A DNA stretch of 9,491 bases from Aquificota bacterium (GCA_013153765.1 JAADDT010000098.1:1-9491); one strand, 5' to 3'. Positions 1 through 7,537 are shown, counted from the first letter of the stretch. Notes: generated by a model not told the origin, from the sequence alone. Program-made: numbers and translations.

Positions 1-1053
<1,053 letters not shown>

Positions 1054-1077
1054 TTATTTCCACCTCCTTTATTTTTT

Positions 1078-1374
1078 TTATTGTTCAATAACGGCAAGTA
1101 TGTCGTCTTCCCTTAAGACGATAAGGTCTTCACCGTCAACAACGAACTCGTTGCCGGCGTACTTGCTGTAGATAACCCTGTCTCCAACTTTTACCTTAAG
1201 CGGTTTGATTTCGCCGTTTTCAAGCAGTCTTCCCTCGCCTACCGCTATCACTTCACCTTCGGAAGGCTTTTCCTGTGCAGTGTCCGGTATTATTATGCCG
1301 GACGGTGTCCTTTCTTCTCCTTCTTCAGCAGGTTTGATCACAACTCTATCGTAGAGTGGTTTGATTTTAGCCAT
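1078..1374 (-). CDS. groES: GroES co-chaperonin (Hsp10)
   Basis: Heptameric lid that closes the GroEL folding chamber in an ATP-dependent way. The protein has 98 residues, the usual length (about 95-100). The mobile loop that docks on GroEL lies at about residues 17-34 and contains SGIIIPDTA (25-33); the core motifs [10 protein letters not shown] and YSKYAGNE are also present. The ATG at 1374 is preceded by AAAGGAGGTAAAGCAGG, a strong ribosome binding site. It is the first gene of the groES-groEL operon, transcribed leftwards from a near-consensus promoter at 1415-1443. Nothing is odd in the protein itself. Confidence 0.98.
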   Translation of the reverse strand: MAKIKPLYDRVVIKPAEEGEERTPSGIIIPDTAQEKPSEGEVIAVGEGRLLENGEIKPLKVKVGDRVIYSKYAGNEFVVDGEDLIVLREDDILAVIEQ

Positions 1375-1414
1375 CCTGCTTTACCTCCTTTTAATGGTTT
1401 TTATTTAGTTAAAT

Positions 1415-1443
1415 ATTATATTCCCGTTCCTAAAAAAATGCAA
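1415..1443 (-). promoter_or_regulatory. sigma70-type promoter of groES-groEL
   Basis: On the minus strand a -35 element TTGCAT (1443-1438) is followed by exactly 17 bases and then TATAAT (1420-1415), a perfect -10 box. The groES start lies about 40 bases downstream, so the leader would be about 30-35 nt. The AT-rich leader contains ATTTA/TAAAT half-sites, which may be chance. No CIRCE element (TTAGCACTC-N9-GAGTGCTAA) is visible, so HrcA control by that site is not supported; the match to the vegetative consensus suggests strong basal expression. Confidence 0.8.
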
Positions 1444-1447
1444 TAAG

Positions 1448-1468
1448 TTTGCATATAAAATATGCTAA
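1448..1468. repeat. Inverted repeat next to the groES promoter
   Basis: GCATAT-AAA-ATATGC (1451-1465) is a perfect 6-bp inverted repeat with a 3-base centre. Allowing one mismatch, the arms extend to 9 bp (TTTGCATAT and ATATGCTAA). It ends 4 bp upstream of the -35 box of the groES promoter, in the spacer after glnD. The size and position fit a binding site for a dimeric regulator or an UP-like element. AT-rich palindromes also arise by chance, and there is no T-run that would make it a glnD terminator. Confidence 0.5.
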
Positions 1469-1483
1469 AACCAAACTCATATT

Positions 1484-4090
1484 TTAGCTTTTTATTACCT
1501 TCAAAAGCTCCTCTTTTATCTGGTTTATCAGCCTTTCGTCGGTTATTTTTTTCTTGTCCTTCGTCCTGACGTAAAAGGCGTCCCTTATCCTCTCTCCCTG
1601 CGTTACCACCTTTACTATGTGGACGTACAGGTCAAATCTGGCAAAAACTCTGAATATGTCAAAAAGCAGTCCAACTCTGTCCTCTCCCGATATGTCAAAT
1701 ATGGTGTAGACTTCAGACATCTCGTTGTCCACCTTGACGAATGTTGGCGGTGGGACTACGGAAGCTTTGAAGGTGGCGTTCCTTTTCTTTGCCAGCTCGT
1801 CTAAGGATATCTCACCTTTAAGGTATTTGTTAAACAGCTCTTTAAACTGGTGGAACTTTTTGTCTTCAACAACCTCCAGTGATGAGGTGGATATCTGCAG
1901 GTCTATAACTATTATCCCGTCTTTCCTCATGTAGCTGTAAACTGACAGTATGTTTATTCCCATGTAGGAGATGATGCCTGTTATGACCAGCAGGGGGTTT
2001 TTTACTTTTTTACTGTCTATAACCATGAGAAGCTCGGAAAAGCCTATGCCGTATTTCTTTTCAAAATAAAACTGGGGTTTTCCCGTTTTGAACAGCTGTT
2101 CTTCCAGTTTTATGTGCCTTACCATGTCGTCAAGTGCTGTTGACATTACGTAGTAATCGGAAAACCTGCCCATGTGGAACTCTGCCCTTTCCCTGCCAAG
2201 CTCAACCTCCAGTATTGCCCTGAGTTTTTCCTTTTTCTCCTCAAGCCTCCTTTTGTGCAGTTCCTCGTAGGATACCTTCTCGTCAAGAACCTTTATGGTT
2301 TTGTCGTACAGCTCCCAGAGGAGGGTATTTTTCCAGTCGTTCCACACGTTTGGACCTACCGCGTTTGCGTCGCACCAAGTAAGGACGGTAAGCATTTTAA
2401 GTAGCTCTTTGTTTTTTATGGTTTTTGCAAAGTCGTTTATCACTTTCGGCTCGTTCATGTTCCTCCGCTGGGATATTTTTGCCATGTCAAGGTGGTGTCT
2501 TACCAGAAAGGCAACTATCTCCGCATCCCTCTTTGAGTATCCGAACCTTAGCATTATCTCCTTTGCCATCTTTTCTCCCAGTATGCAGTGGTCTGTTTTG
2601 TGTCCCTTCCCTATGTCGTGGAGGAAAACCGCCCAGGTAAGCAGGTCAACTCTGTCTATTTCCTTAAAAAGCTCGTACATCATTTTACGGTGGGGGTGGT
2701 CTATCTTTTTCAGGCTTTCAAGCTCCTCTACTGCTTTTATGGCGTGGGCGTCGGTGGTGTATTTGTGGTATGCGTCGTACTGGAAGTGGCATCTCTGGTA
2801 GCCGAACTCCGGTATCAGGTCGTCAAGCACGTAAAAGTCCTGCATTTTCCTTAATGTTCTTGCCAGATTGTTAGGATCGGAAAACAGCTTTTGCATCATC
2901 TTCCTTATTTCCGGGTCTTCCCTGTTTTCCCTCAGCTTTTCCTCGTGTTTTCTGATCAGGAATTCAAGCTCGGAGGAAAAGTCCAGACTGTACTCCTTGT
3001 AGTAAAGGAAGGCTTTAAGCACGTTCCTAAAGTCCTTTTCAAACTTTTCCCTGTTGAAAACGTCTATCTCAACGGAGTTTTTTGAAAATACCGCATCTAT
3101 CGGCTCAAATATTTCCAGCTCGTCCTCTTCCGTCAAGGCTTTCAGTATCCGTCTGGTTATGGTGTTTATGGATTTGGCGTACAGGTAGTACAGCCTCATC
3201 ATCTTTTCAACGCTTTCTCTCAGCCTTTCCTCGTCGTAGGGAGCTTCTATGTAGCCTAACTTTTTTGCCACCTCCTCCTGAAGTGGTCTGACCAGCACAT
3301 CACACCTCTTGTTGCAGGTAAGGTGCATCTCGTTCCTTATCCTTAAAAGGAAGTTGTAAGCCCTTAAAAGCTCCTCGTACTCCTCCTCAAGGATGATGTT
3401 TTTTTCCACGAAATACCTGTAGTTAGGCACGTCGTCCAGCACTCTGGCTATCCAGAAAACCTCGTGGAAGTCCCTTAATCCGCCTTCACCTTCCTTTATG
3501 TGGGGTTCCATCATGTAGATGGTTGAACCTGTCCGCTGGTATCTCATCTTCCTTGCCCGCAGTGTGGCGTTTATGTAAGCCTGCCTTTTCCTCCTTATCA
3601 GCCTTTTAAACCTTTTTATCAGGTTGTCGTAAATCTCCCTGTTGCCTATTAAGAACCTGCCCTGAAGCAGTGATGTGGCTACCGTAAGGTCTTCCTTTGA
3701 CAGCTCAAGGAAGGTTTTTATGTCCCTTGGGGAAAAGCCTATGTCAACCTTCAGGTCAAGTAAGGCGTAGTAAAACTTTTCTATACCTTCCTTCAGGCTT
3801 TCAAAATCCTCCGTGTCAAAAACCAGCGAAAGGTCTATGTCCGATTTGAAGCACAGCTCCCTCCTGCCGTATCCTCCAAGGACGACTATGCTTATCCTGT
3901 CCATGTCAGGAAAGGAAATCTGTGCAAGCTTTTTTATCGTTTCGTCCGTAAGGTCGGACAACGCCCTTACCGTGTCAAGACCTCTCGCACCTGCCCTGTG
4001 GTCCTCAATAATTTCCTGTTTTTTTTCAAAGTAGTTCTGGAGTATTTTGTTTTTTTCTTTTTCTTCCTTCTGGACTGTCTGTTGCTTCAT
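1484..4090 (-). CDS. glnD: [Protein-PII] uridylyltransferase / uridylyl-removing enzyme GlnD
   Basis: Cytoplasmic nitrogen sensor that uridylylates PII proteins when glutamine is low and removes UMP when it is high. The 868 residues match the family (E. coli about 890). Domains seen in order: nucleotidyltransferase with GGYGRREL (72-79) and the metal-binding SDIDL (D84, D86); a conserved KEGEGGLRD segment (199-207); an HD hydrolase domain with H442/H449, HDIGKG (491-496) and H532-H533; then two ACT domains at about 685-765 and 793-866, the glutamine-binding part in this family. All catalytic motifs for both activities are intact. The ATG at 4090 overlaps the mutL TGA in an ATGA tetranucleotide and has AGGTAGGAAGG just upstream, so translational coupling to mutL is likely. 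No PII (glnB) or glutamine synthetase gene is in the window. The 109-bp gap after it holds the groES promoter. Confidence 0.96.
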   Translation of the reverse strand: MKQQTVQKEEKEKNKILQNYFEKKQEIIEDHRAGARGLDTVRALSDLTDETIKKLAQISFPDMDRISIVVLGGYGRRELCFKSDIDLSLVFDTEDFESLKEGIEKFYYALLDLKVDIGFSPRDIKTFLELSKEDLTVATSLLQGRFLIGNREIYDNLIKRFKRLIRRKRQAYINATLRARKMRYQRTGSTIYMMEPHIKEGEGGLRDFHEVFWIARVLDDVPNYRYFVEKNIILEEEYEELLRAYNFLLRIRNEMHLTCNKRCDVLVRPLQEEVAKKLGYIEAPYDEERLRESVEKMMRLYYLYAKSINTITRRILKALTEEDELEIFEPIDAVFSKNSVEIDVFNREKFEKDFRNVLKAFLYYKEYSLDFSSELEFLIRKHEEKLRENREDPEIRKMMQKLFSDPNNLARTLRKMQDFYVLDDLIPEFGYQRCHFQYDAYHKYTTDAHAIKAVEELESLKKIDHPHRKMMYELFKEIDRVDLLTWAVFLHDIGKGHKTDHCILGEKMAKEIMLRFGYSKRDAEIVAFLVRHHLDMAKISQRRNMNEPKVINDFAKTIKNKELLKMLTVLTWCDANAVGPNVWNDWKNTLLWELYDKTIKVLDEKVSYEELHKRRLEEKKEKLRAILEVELGRERAEFHMGRFSDYYVMSTALDDMVRHIKLEEQLFKTGKPQFYFEKKYGIGFSELLMVIDSKKVKNPLLVITGIISYMGINILSVYSYMRKDGIIVIDLQISTSSLEVVEDKKFHQFKELFNKYLKGEISLDELAKKRNATFKASVVPPPTFVKVDNEMSEVYTIFDISGEDRVGLLFDIFRVFARFDLYVHIVKVVTQGERIRDAFYVRTKDKKKITDERLINQIKEELLKVIKS

Positions 4091-5610
4091 TTCCTTCCTA
4101 CCTTTTTCTTAATCTGTTCTAAAGGGATTTTATAGTATATCGGTCTTCCGTGGGGACAGAGGTTAGGGTTGTCCGTCTCAAGCCAAAGCCTGAGTATGTT
4201 TTTAGCCTCCTCGTCCTCAAGCAGTTCTCCGGCTTCAACGGACAGTTTGCAGGCAAACTCTCCCAGCAGGTTTTCCACTTCCATTTCAGGGTACTCGCTG
4301 TTCAGTATGGACAGGAATATATCTTTTAAATTACTGTTTTTTCCGTAAGATGCCACTCCAAAAACTTTAACACCGCCGTCGGTCTTTTCGTATCTAAAGC
4401 CAGCCTTTTCAAGCAGTTCTCCCAGTTCCTCAAGCCTTTCCATCTGCTTCCCGTCAAGGGGTATGTTTACAGGGTTTATTTTTTCCACAGGTATTTCACC
4501 TTTCCTGTACTTCCTTTTCAGCAGTTCGTAGTTTATCCTTTCCTCCGCCACGTGTTGGTCAACGAAGTAAACCTCACCGTTCAGGTGAACCACAAGGAAG
4601 GTGTTGTCTATCTGACCGATAACCTCAAACTTACCGCCGTACTTACGGTCTGGCTGTGATATGTAGATGCTGGGGGAAACCGGCTTTTCAAGTGCTTCCT
4701 TAACGAGACGGTAAACTGGCTCTTCCCTGCGGAACTTTACCTCCGTTTTTGAAGGGTGGACGTTAAAGTCAACCTGATAGGGAGGCAGTTCCAAAAACAG
4801 GACGAAAAAGCTTTTTCCCAGCTTGGAGGTTATTATTCTTTTAAGCAGGCTGTTTTTTACAGGTCTGCCGTTTATGTATATGTAGCCCTTTGAAGGCTGG
4901 TAGTCTGGAGAAAAAAAGCCCTCAACCTTGCCTGTGCCGTTTTCCTCCCGTATCCGCACCAGCTCTTTAGCCTTCGGAAAAACCTGCCTTATCCTTTCTT
5001 CAACGTCAGCAGGCGGAAGGCTGTAAACCGTTTTTCCGTCAACCGTAAGGCTGAAGTGTTTGTCGTGGTGGTAAACCGCATATTTGGTAAAAGTATCAAT
5101 TATGTGGTTCAGTTCCGTCCTTTCGGACTTTAAAAACCTTTCCCTTACAGGCAGGTTAAAAAAAAGGTCTTTAACTCTTACGGTGGTGCCTGTCGGTGCT
5201 CCCGTGTCCGAAAGGTGCCTGAACACGCCGCCTTCCACCAAAAGCTCCCTTCCCAGCGGTAATCCTTCCTGTCTGGTTATGAGGCTGAAGCGGGAAACGG
5301 AGGATATGCTGGACAGTGCTTCTCCTCTAAAGCCGTAAGTGTTTATGGCGTAAAGGTCGTCAAAACTGTTTATCTTTGAGGTTGAAAACCTGCCTACCGC
5401 TTCCATAACGTCGTCAGGGTGTATTCCGATGCCGTTGTCCCTGACCTCAACAAGCCTTTTCCCTCCTTTTTCAACCTTTACCTGTATCTGTGTTGCCTGT
5501 GCATCAAGGGAGTTTTCAACAAGCTCCTTCAAAACGCTTGCAGGTCTTTCAACAACCTCACCTGCCGCAATTCTGTTTATTACCTGTTCAGGTAGCCTTT
5601 TTATTCTCAT
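4087..5610 (-). CDS. mutL: DNA mismatch repair protein MutL (endonuclease type, short linker)
   Basis: GHKL ATPase that couples mismatch recognition by MutS to strand removal. The start is placed at ATG 5610, which gives MRIKRLPEQVINRIAAGEVV, the standard MutL N-terminus; an upstream in-frame ATG would add 27 unconserved residues. Seen: catalytic E29 and N33 in KELVENSLDA, DNGIGI (58-63), GFRGEALSSI (93-102) and GTTVRVKDLFFNLP (141-154). The C-terminal half has DQHVAEERINYE (351-362), which fits the metal-binding nicking motif DQHAx2Ex4E with Val for Ala, plus ACKLSVEAG (453-461) and CPHGRP (485-490). It should therefore be a nicking endonuclease, as in bacteria without MutH. At 507 residues it is about 100 shorter than E. 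coli or B. subtilis MutL, the difference being a nearly absent linker around 310-325. It is the first gene before glnD. Confidence 0.97.
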   Translation of the reverse strand: MRIKRLPEQVINRIAAGEVVERPASVLKELVENSLDAQATQIQVKVEKGGKRLVEVRDNGIGIHPDDVMEAVGRFSTSKINSFDDLYAINTYGFRGEALSSISSVSRFSLITRQEGLPLGRELLVEGGVFRHLSDTGAPTGTTVRVKDLFFNLPVRERFLKSERTELNHIIDTFTKYAVYHHDKHFSLTVDGKTVYSLPPADVEERIRQVFPKAKELVRIREENGTGKVEGFFSPDYQPSKGYIYINGRPVKNSLLKRIITSKLGKSFFVLFLELPPYQVDFNVHPSKTEVKFRREEPVYRLVKEALEKPVSPSIYISQPDRKYGGKFEVIGQIDNTFLVVHLNGEVYFVDQHVAEERINYELLKRKYRKGEIPVEKINPVNIPLDGKQMERLEELGELLEKAGFRYEKTDGGVKVFGVASYGKNSNLKDIFLSILNSEYPEMEVENLLGEFACKLSVEAGELLEDEEAKNILRLWLETDNPNLCPHGRPIYYKIPLEQIKKKVGRK

Positions 5611-5619
5611 TTTTTGCCC

Positions 5620-5649
5620 TTGTAAATGATTTTTGTGGAATAATATTAT
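5620..5649 (+). promoter_or_regulatory. Candidate promoter of the DUF5335 gene
   Basis: TTGTAA (5620-5625) and TATTAT (5644-5649) are separated by 18 bases on the plus strand, 54 bases before the DUF5335 ATG. Both hexamers deviate from consensus. The minus-strand promoter for mutL must lie in the same spacer; TACAAT at 5653-5648 is a possible -10, but I see no good -35 partner. Confidence 0.35.
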
Positions 5650-5650
5650 T
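5639..5650. repeat. 12-bp palindrome in the mutL / DUF5335 divergent spacer
   Basis: AATAATATTATT is a perfect self-complementary 12-mer in the middle of the 92-bp spacer between two divergently read genes. It offers -10-like hexamers (TAATAT, TATTAT) on both strands, so it may simply be a shared AT-rich promoter core. An operator role is possible but not shown. Confidence 0.4.
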
Positions 5651-5702
5651 GTAGTGCATACACAAATTAAGAAAAGGAAGGAAAAACACAAGGAGGGACA
5701 AA

Positions 5703-6041
5703 ATGGCTGTAAGGAAGCTGGAAAAGTCAGAGTGGGAAGACTACTTTAACGAGTTTGACAAGAAGTACAGGGAAGGTCTTATCCCGCCGAAGGAAGTCCA
5801 GATAGAAATCGTTAACGAGGAGATTGGGGACCAGATAGAGACGTGGTGGCAACCGCTTATCGGTCTGGCTTACGACCCTAAGGACGACGAGTTTGAGGTT
5901 GCGGCGGAAAGGCACGACCACCTGATACACAAGCCGGTTGAGATTTTCGTTGACGAGGACGTGGACGGTCTGAAGGCGGTGGAAGTTATTCAGGCAGACG
6001 GGACAAAACACATAATCCTTTTAAGGACGCCTGAAGCTTAA
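5703..6041 (+). CDS. DUF5335 family protein, function unknown
   Basis: Small acidic cytoplasmic protein of 112 residues with no signal peptide or membrane segment. The pattern matches the family I know as DUF5335: W11 in an N-terminal amphipathic stretch, IGDQ (41-44), GLAYDPKDD (54-62), HLIHKP (73-78) and an acidic strand-rich C-terminus with VEVIQADGTKHIILL. The family is often annotated hypothetical; no catalytic residues are recognisable and no activity can be assigned. AGGAGGGACAAA precedes the ATG, an excellent ribosome binding site that suggests good expression. It is divergent from mutL and is followed by a separate promoter at 6057, so it looks monocistronic. Confidence 0.85.
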   Translation: MAVRKLEKSEWEDYFNEFDKKYREGLIPPKEVQIEIVNEEIGDQIETWWQPLIGLAYDPKDDEFEVAAERHDHLIHKPVEIFVDEDVDGLKAVEVIQADGTKHIILLRTPEA

Positions 6042-6056
6042 AAAATTCGTACCGTT

Positions 6057-6086
6057 TTGGTAATTTATGCCGATTATGTATATAAT
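6057..6086 (+). promoter_or_regulatory. Promoter of the CXXCH protein / HAMP protein unit
   Basis: TTGGTA (6057-6062), an 18-base spacer and a perfect TATAAT (6081-6086) lie 24 bases before the ATG at 6110, so the leader is short. A small inverted repeat TACC-GTTTT-GGTA (6050-6062) overlaps the -35 element and could be an operator or chance. Confidence 0.65.
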
Positions 6087-6109
6087 TAGAAAAAAAACTG
6101 GAAGACGGT

Positions 6110-6460
6110 ATGAAAAAGCTCCTTTTTACTGCTTTTCTAATAGTTTCCACCTTTGCGGTAGGTTTCCCTGCAAACCACACGGGGCAGGGAGCCGACCTTC
6201 CCTTAAATCTGGAAGGTAGCCAGTCCGAACAGCAGATACTCGGCTGTATAGGGGACTGTGGAGCCTGCCACAGCCTTACGCCTGTAGAAGCAAAAACCAT
6301 ACTTGAAAGGAAGTTTGACGTTAAGGAGATACTCCAGATAGACATAAAAAACGGCTACTTTGAGGTTGAGTACGAAAACTCCAAAGGGGAAAAGGAAAAA
6401 ATAAACCTTCTTTTCAGCAAGGACAAAGCCTGTAAAGAAATTATCCATCTGGATAAATAA
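6110..6460 (+). CDS. Exported CXXCH protein resembling a lone DsbC N-terminal domain
   Basis: The 116-residue product starts with a clear signal peptide (MKK, then a hydrophobic run to about residue 20, probable cleavage near PA-N at 21/22), so it is periplasmic. The mature part has CIGDCGACHSLTPVEA at 46-61. CxxxCxxCHSLT-xEA is the pattern I associate with the N-terminal (dimerisation) part of DsbC-like thiol:disulfide proteins in anaerobic and thermophilic bacteria; the following segment (KEILQIDIKNGYFEVEY, then INLLFSKD) also fits that fold. The usual thioredoxin domain is absent: the protein ends 16 residues after LLFSKD-like strand residues, with a fourth cysteine, C108. CGACH (50-54) equally reads as a heme c attachment site, so a tiny monoheme protein is an alternative. 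The ribosome binding site is weak (GGAAG). The HAMP gene follows by 22 bases, probably in one operon. Confidence 0.75.
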   Translation: MKKLLFTAFLIVSTFAVGFPANHTGQGADLPLNLEGSQSEQQILGCIGDCGACHSLTPVEAKTILERKFDVKEILQIDIKNGYFEVEYENSKGEKEKINLLFSKDKACKEIIHLDK

Positions 6461-6482
6461 ATTTTTTTCAGCGGGGGTTGTG

Positions 6483-6920
6483 ATGAGCAGTGGAAACTTT
6501 CTTCGTAAGTCAATCATCAATAAAATCCTTTTTATCACGCTGTCCGGTGCGGTGGTAGCTTCCATACTGGCTATGGTAATTTTTTACATCATCTTTGCCA
6601 CCGAAGGTACTTACCACTTTTTTGAAAGTATGCTGAGCTACGCAAAGGAGCATCCGTTTACTTTTGCCCTTTTCCTCGGATTTTTAACCTTCCAGATAGC
6701 CCTGATACCGATAGTCCTTACCTATGTCCTGCTTAAGAAGGAGATAATAGACCCGCTGAACCAGATTGCTGAGAGGATGGAAAGGATATCTATGGGTGAG
6801 ATTGACGAGGAGCTTCCCGTTGAGAGGGAGGACGAGATAGGGCAGTTGCAGGAATCCTTTGAAAGGATGAGAATGAGCCTGAAACTGATCATTGAAAAGC
6901 TTGAGACAGACCAGCTCTAA
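6483..6920 (+). CDS. Two-TM membrane protein ending in a HAMP domain
   Basis: The product has 145 residues from ATG 6483; a GTG directly before it (6480) is in frame, but GGGGG at 6473-6477 is better spaced for the ATG. Two membrane helices are visible at about 15-39 and 60-84, with only some 20 residues of external loop between them. A HAMP domain follows at about 85-138, with P91 in IIDPL, a central M-G-E-I-D stretch and the conserved DEIG at 117-120. The chain stops a few residues after HAMP, with no kinase, cyclase or methyl-accepting domain. HAMP normally relays a signal between sensor and output domains, so this may be a connector that pairs with other proteins, or a remnant of a larger receptor. 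Its upstream neighbour is the exported CXXCH protein; a physical partnership is only an inference. Confidence 0.85.
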   Translation: MSSGNFLRKSIINKILFITLSGAVVASILAMVIFYIIFATEGTYHFFESMLSYAKEHPFTFALFLGFLTFQIALIPIVLTYVLLKKEIIDPLNQIAERMERISMGEIDEELPVEREDEIGQLQESFERMRMSLKLIIEKLETDQL

Positions 6921-6926
6921 CAGGTG

Positions 6927-6932
6927 TATAAT
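6927..6932 (+). promoter_or_regulatory. Candidate -10 box of the ylxP-rbfA-sppA unit
   Basis: A perfect TATAAT sits in the 42-bp gap between the HAMP gene and ylxP, 30 bases before the ylxP start. The only -35-like hexamer, TTGAGA (6901-6906), is 20 bases away, longer than ideal, so the promoter may be weak or depend on the GTG just before the -10. Confidence 0.5.
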
Positions 6933-6962
6933 AAAACGAAAACATTACGGTAAGCAGGTGAA

Positions 6963-7244
6963 ATGATAATAGGTAGCGTGCTGTTTGATTTTTACATTCC
7001 ACACGCAGGTTCGCTGAAGGAAAAGAGAATGGTTGTAAGGTCGCTGAAGGAAAAGCTAAAGTCCAGATTTAACGTTTCCGTGTCTGAAGTTGGCAGTCAG
7101 GACGTCTGGCAGTCTGCACAGGTTGCTGTGGTTACGGTAGCTCCGGACAGGAAGCAGGCTGAAAAGGTTATCCAGAGCGTCATAAACTTCGTTGAAGCCA
7201 CCTTCCCAGACCTGCACATTAACGTCCACAGGGAGATTTTTTGA
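6963..7244 (+). CDS. ylxP: YlxP / DUF503 family protein
   Basis: Cytoplasmic protein of 93 residues, the family's normal length. The N-terminal strand MIIGSVLFDFYIPHAGSLKE, the paired SLKEKRMVVRSLKEKLKSRF helix, then FNVSVSEVGSQDVWQSAQVA and a C-terminal VEATFPDLHINVH are all typical of DUF503. The family is small and ferredoxin-like, usually found beside infB and rbfA, and is thought to act in 30S ribosome biogenesis; its biochemical role is not settled. Here rbfA follows with a 1-base overlap (TGATG), which keeps the known pairing, but infB is not in the window. Two identical 15-base copies (7011-7025 and 7041-7055) encode the two SLKEK segments. The Shine-Dalgarno site is either GGTAAG or the very close AGGTG. 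Confidence 0.93.
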   Translation: MIIGSVLFDFYIPHAGSLKEKRMVVRSLKEKLKSRFNVSVSEVGSQDVWQSAQVAVVTVAPDRKQAEKVIQSVINFVEATFPDLHINVHREIF

Positions 7245-7534
7245 TGAAGAAAAGCCATAAATCGGAAAAGGTAAACGAGGCGATAAAAAGAGCTTTAAGT
7301 GAGATTTTTATCTACGACCTGCCACTTCAGGACAACATGATAACCGTCGTGAAGGTGGACACTGCAAAGGATTTGAGCAAGTCCGATGTTTACTTTACTG
7401 CCCTTAAGGATCAGGAAAGGCTGGCTGAGGAGCTGAACCAGAAAAGCGGTTATATAGGACACCTGCTTTCAAACAGGATAAAAATAAGGAAGATACCACA
7501 ACTTAAATTTATACCTCTTCCACAGGCGGTATGA
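7244..7534 (+). CDS. rbfA: Ribosome-binding factor A, short C-terminus
   Basis: RbfA is a KH-like protein that binds the immature 30S subunit and helps maturation of the 16S rRNA 5' region. The 96-residue product shows the family pattern: basic N-terminus with SEKVNEAIKRALSEIF, the strand MITVVKVDTAKDLSKSDVYF, and the RbfA signature region KSGYIGHLLSNRIKIRKIPQLKF near residues 69-92. The usual tail after the L-x-F motif (D-x-S-x-x-x-G, then a helix, about 15-30 residues) is missing; the chain ends IPLPQAV. Other frames across the stop do not restore it in an obvious way, so this looks like a short form and not a frameshift. ATG 7244 overlaps the ylxP stop (TGATG); an in-frame TTG at 7241 is the less likely start. 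sppA begins 3 bases after the stop. Confidence 0.88.
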   Translation: MKKSHKSEKVNEAIKRALSEIFIYDLPLQDNMITVVKVDTAKDLSKSDVYFTALKDQERLAEELNQKSGYIGHLLSNRIKIRKIPQLKFIPLPQAV

Positions 7535-7537
7535 AAG

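Noticed and set aside
1381..1483. CIRCE heat-shock operator before groES
   Set aside because: No TTAGCACTC / GAGTGCTAA pair is present; the inverted repeat found there has a different sequence and a 3-base centre.
2295..2801. 168-codon plus-strand open frame
   Set aside because: It lies wholly antisense to the HD-domain part of glnD, and its composition (Ser/Phe/Leu-rich without motifs) is that of a mirror of a Lys/Glu-rich gene.
5611..5691. 27-residue N-terminal extension of MutL
   Set aside because: MutL proteins begin at the I-x-x-LP motif, reached from ATG 5610. The extension would also run through the promoter spacer.
6050..6062. TACC-GTTTT-GGTA as a terminator of the DUF5335 gene
   Set aside because: A 4-bp stem is too weak, and it overlaps the -35 box of the next promoter.
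6480..6482. GTG as start of the HAMP protein
   Set aside because: It is only two bases from the GGGGG ribosome binding site; the next codon, ATG, has better spacing.
5986..6565. Two minus-strand open frames of about 120 codons
   Set aside because: Both are antisense to the CXXCH protein and to the HAMP gene start, and show no domain features or ribosome binding sites.
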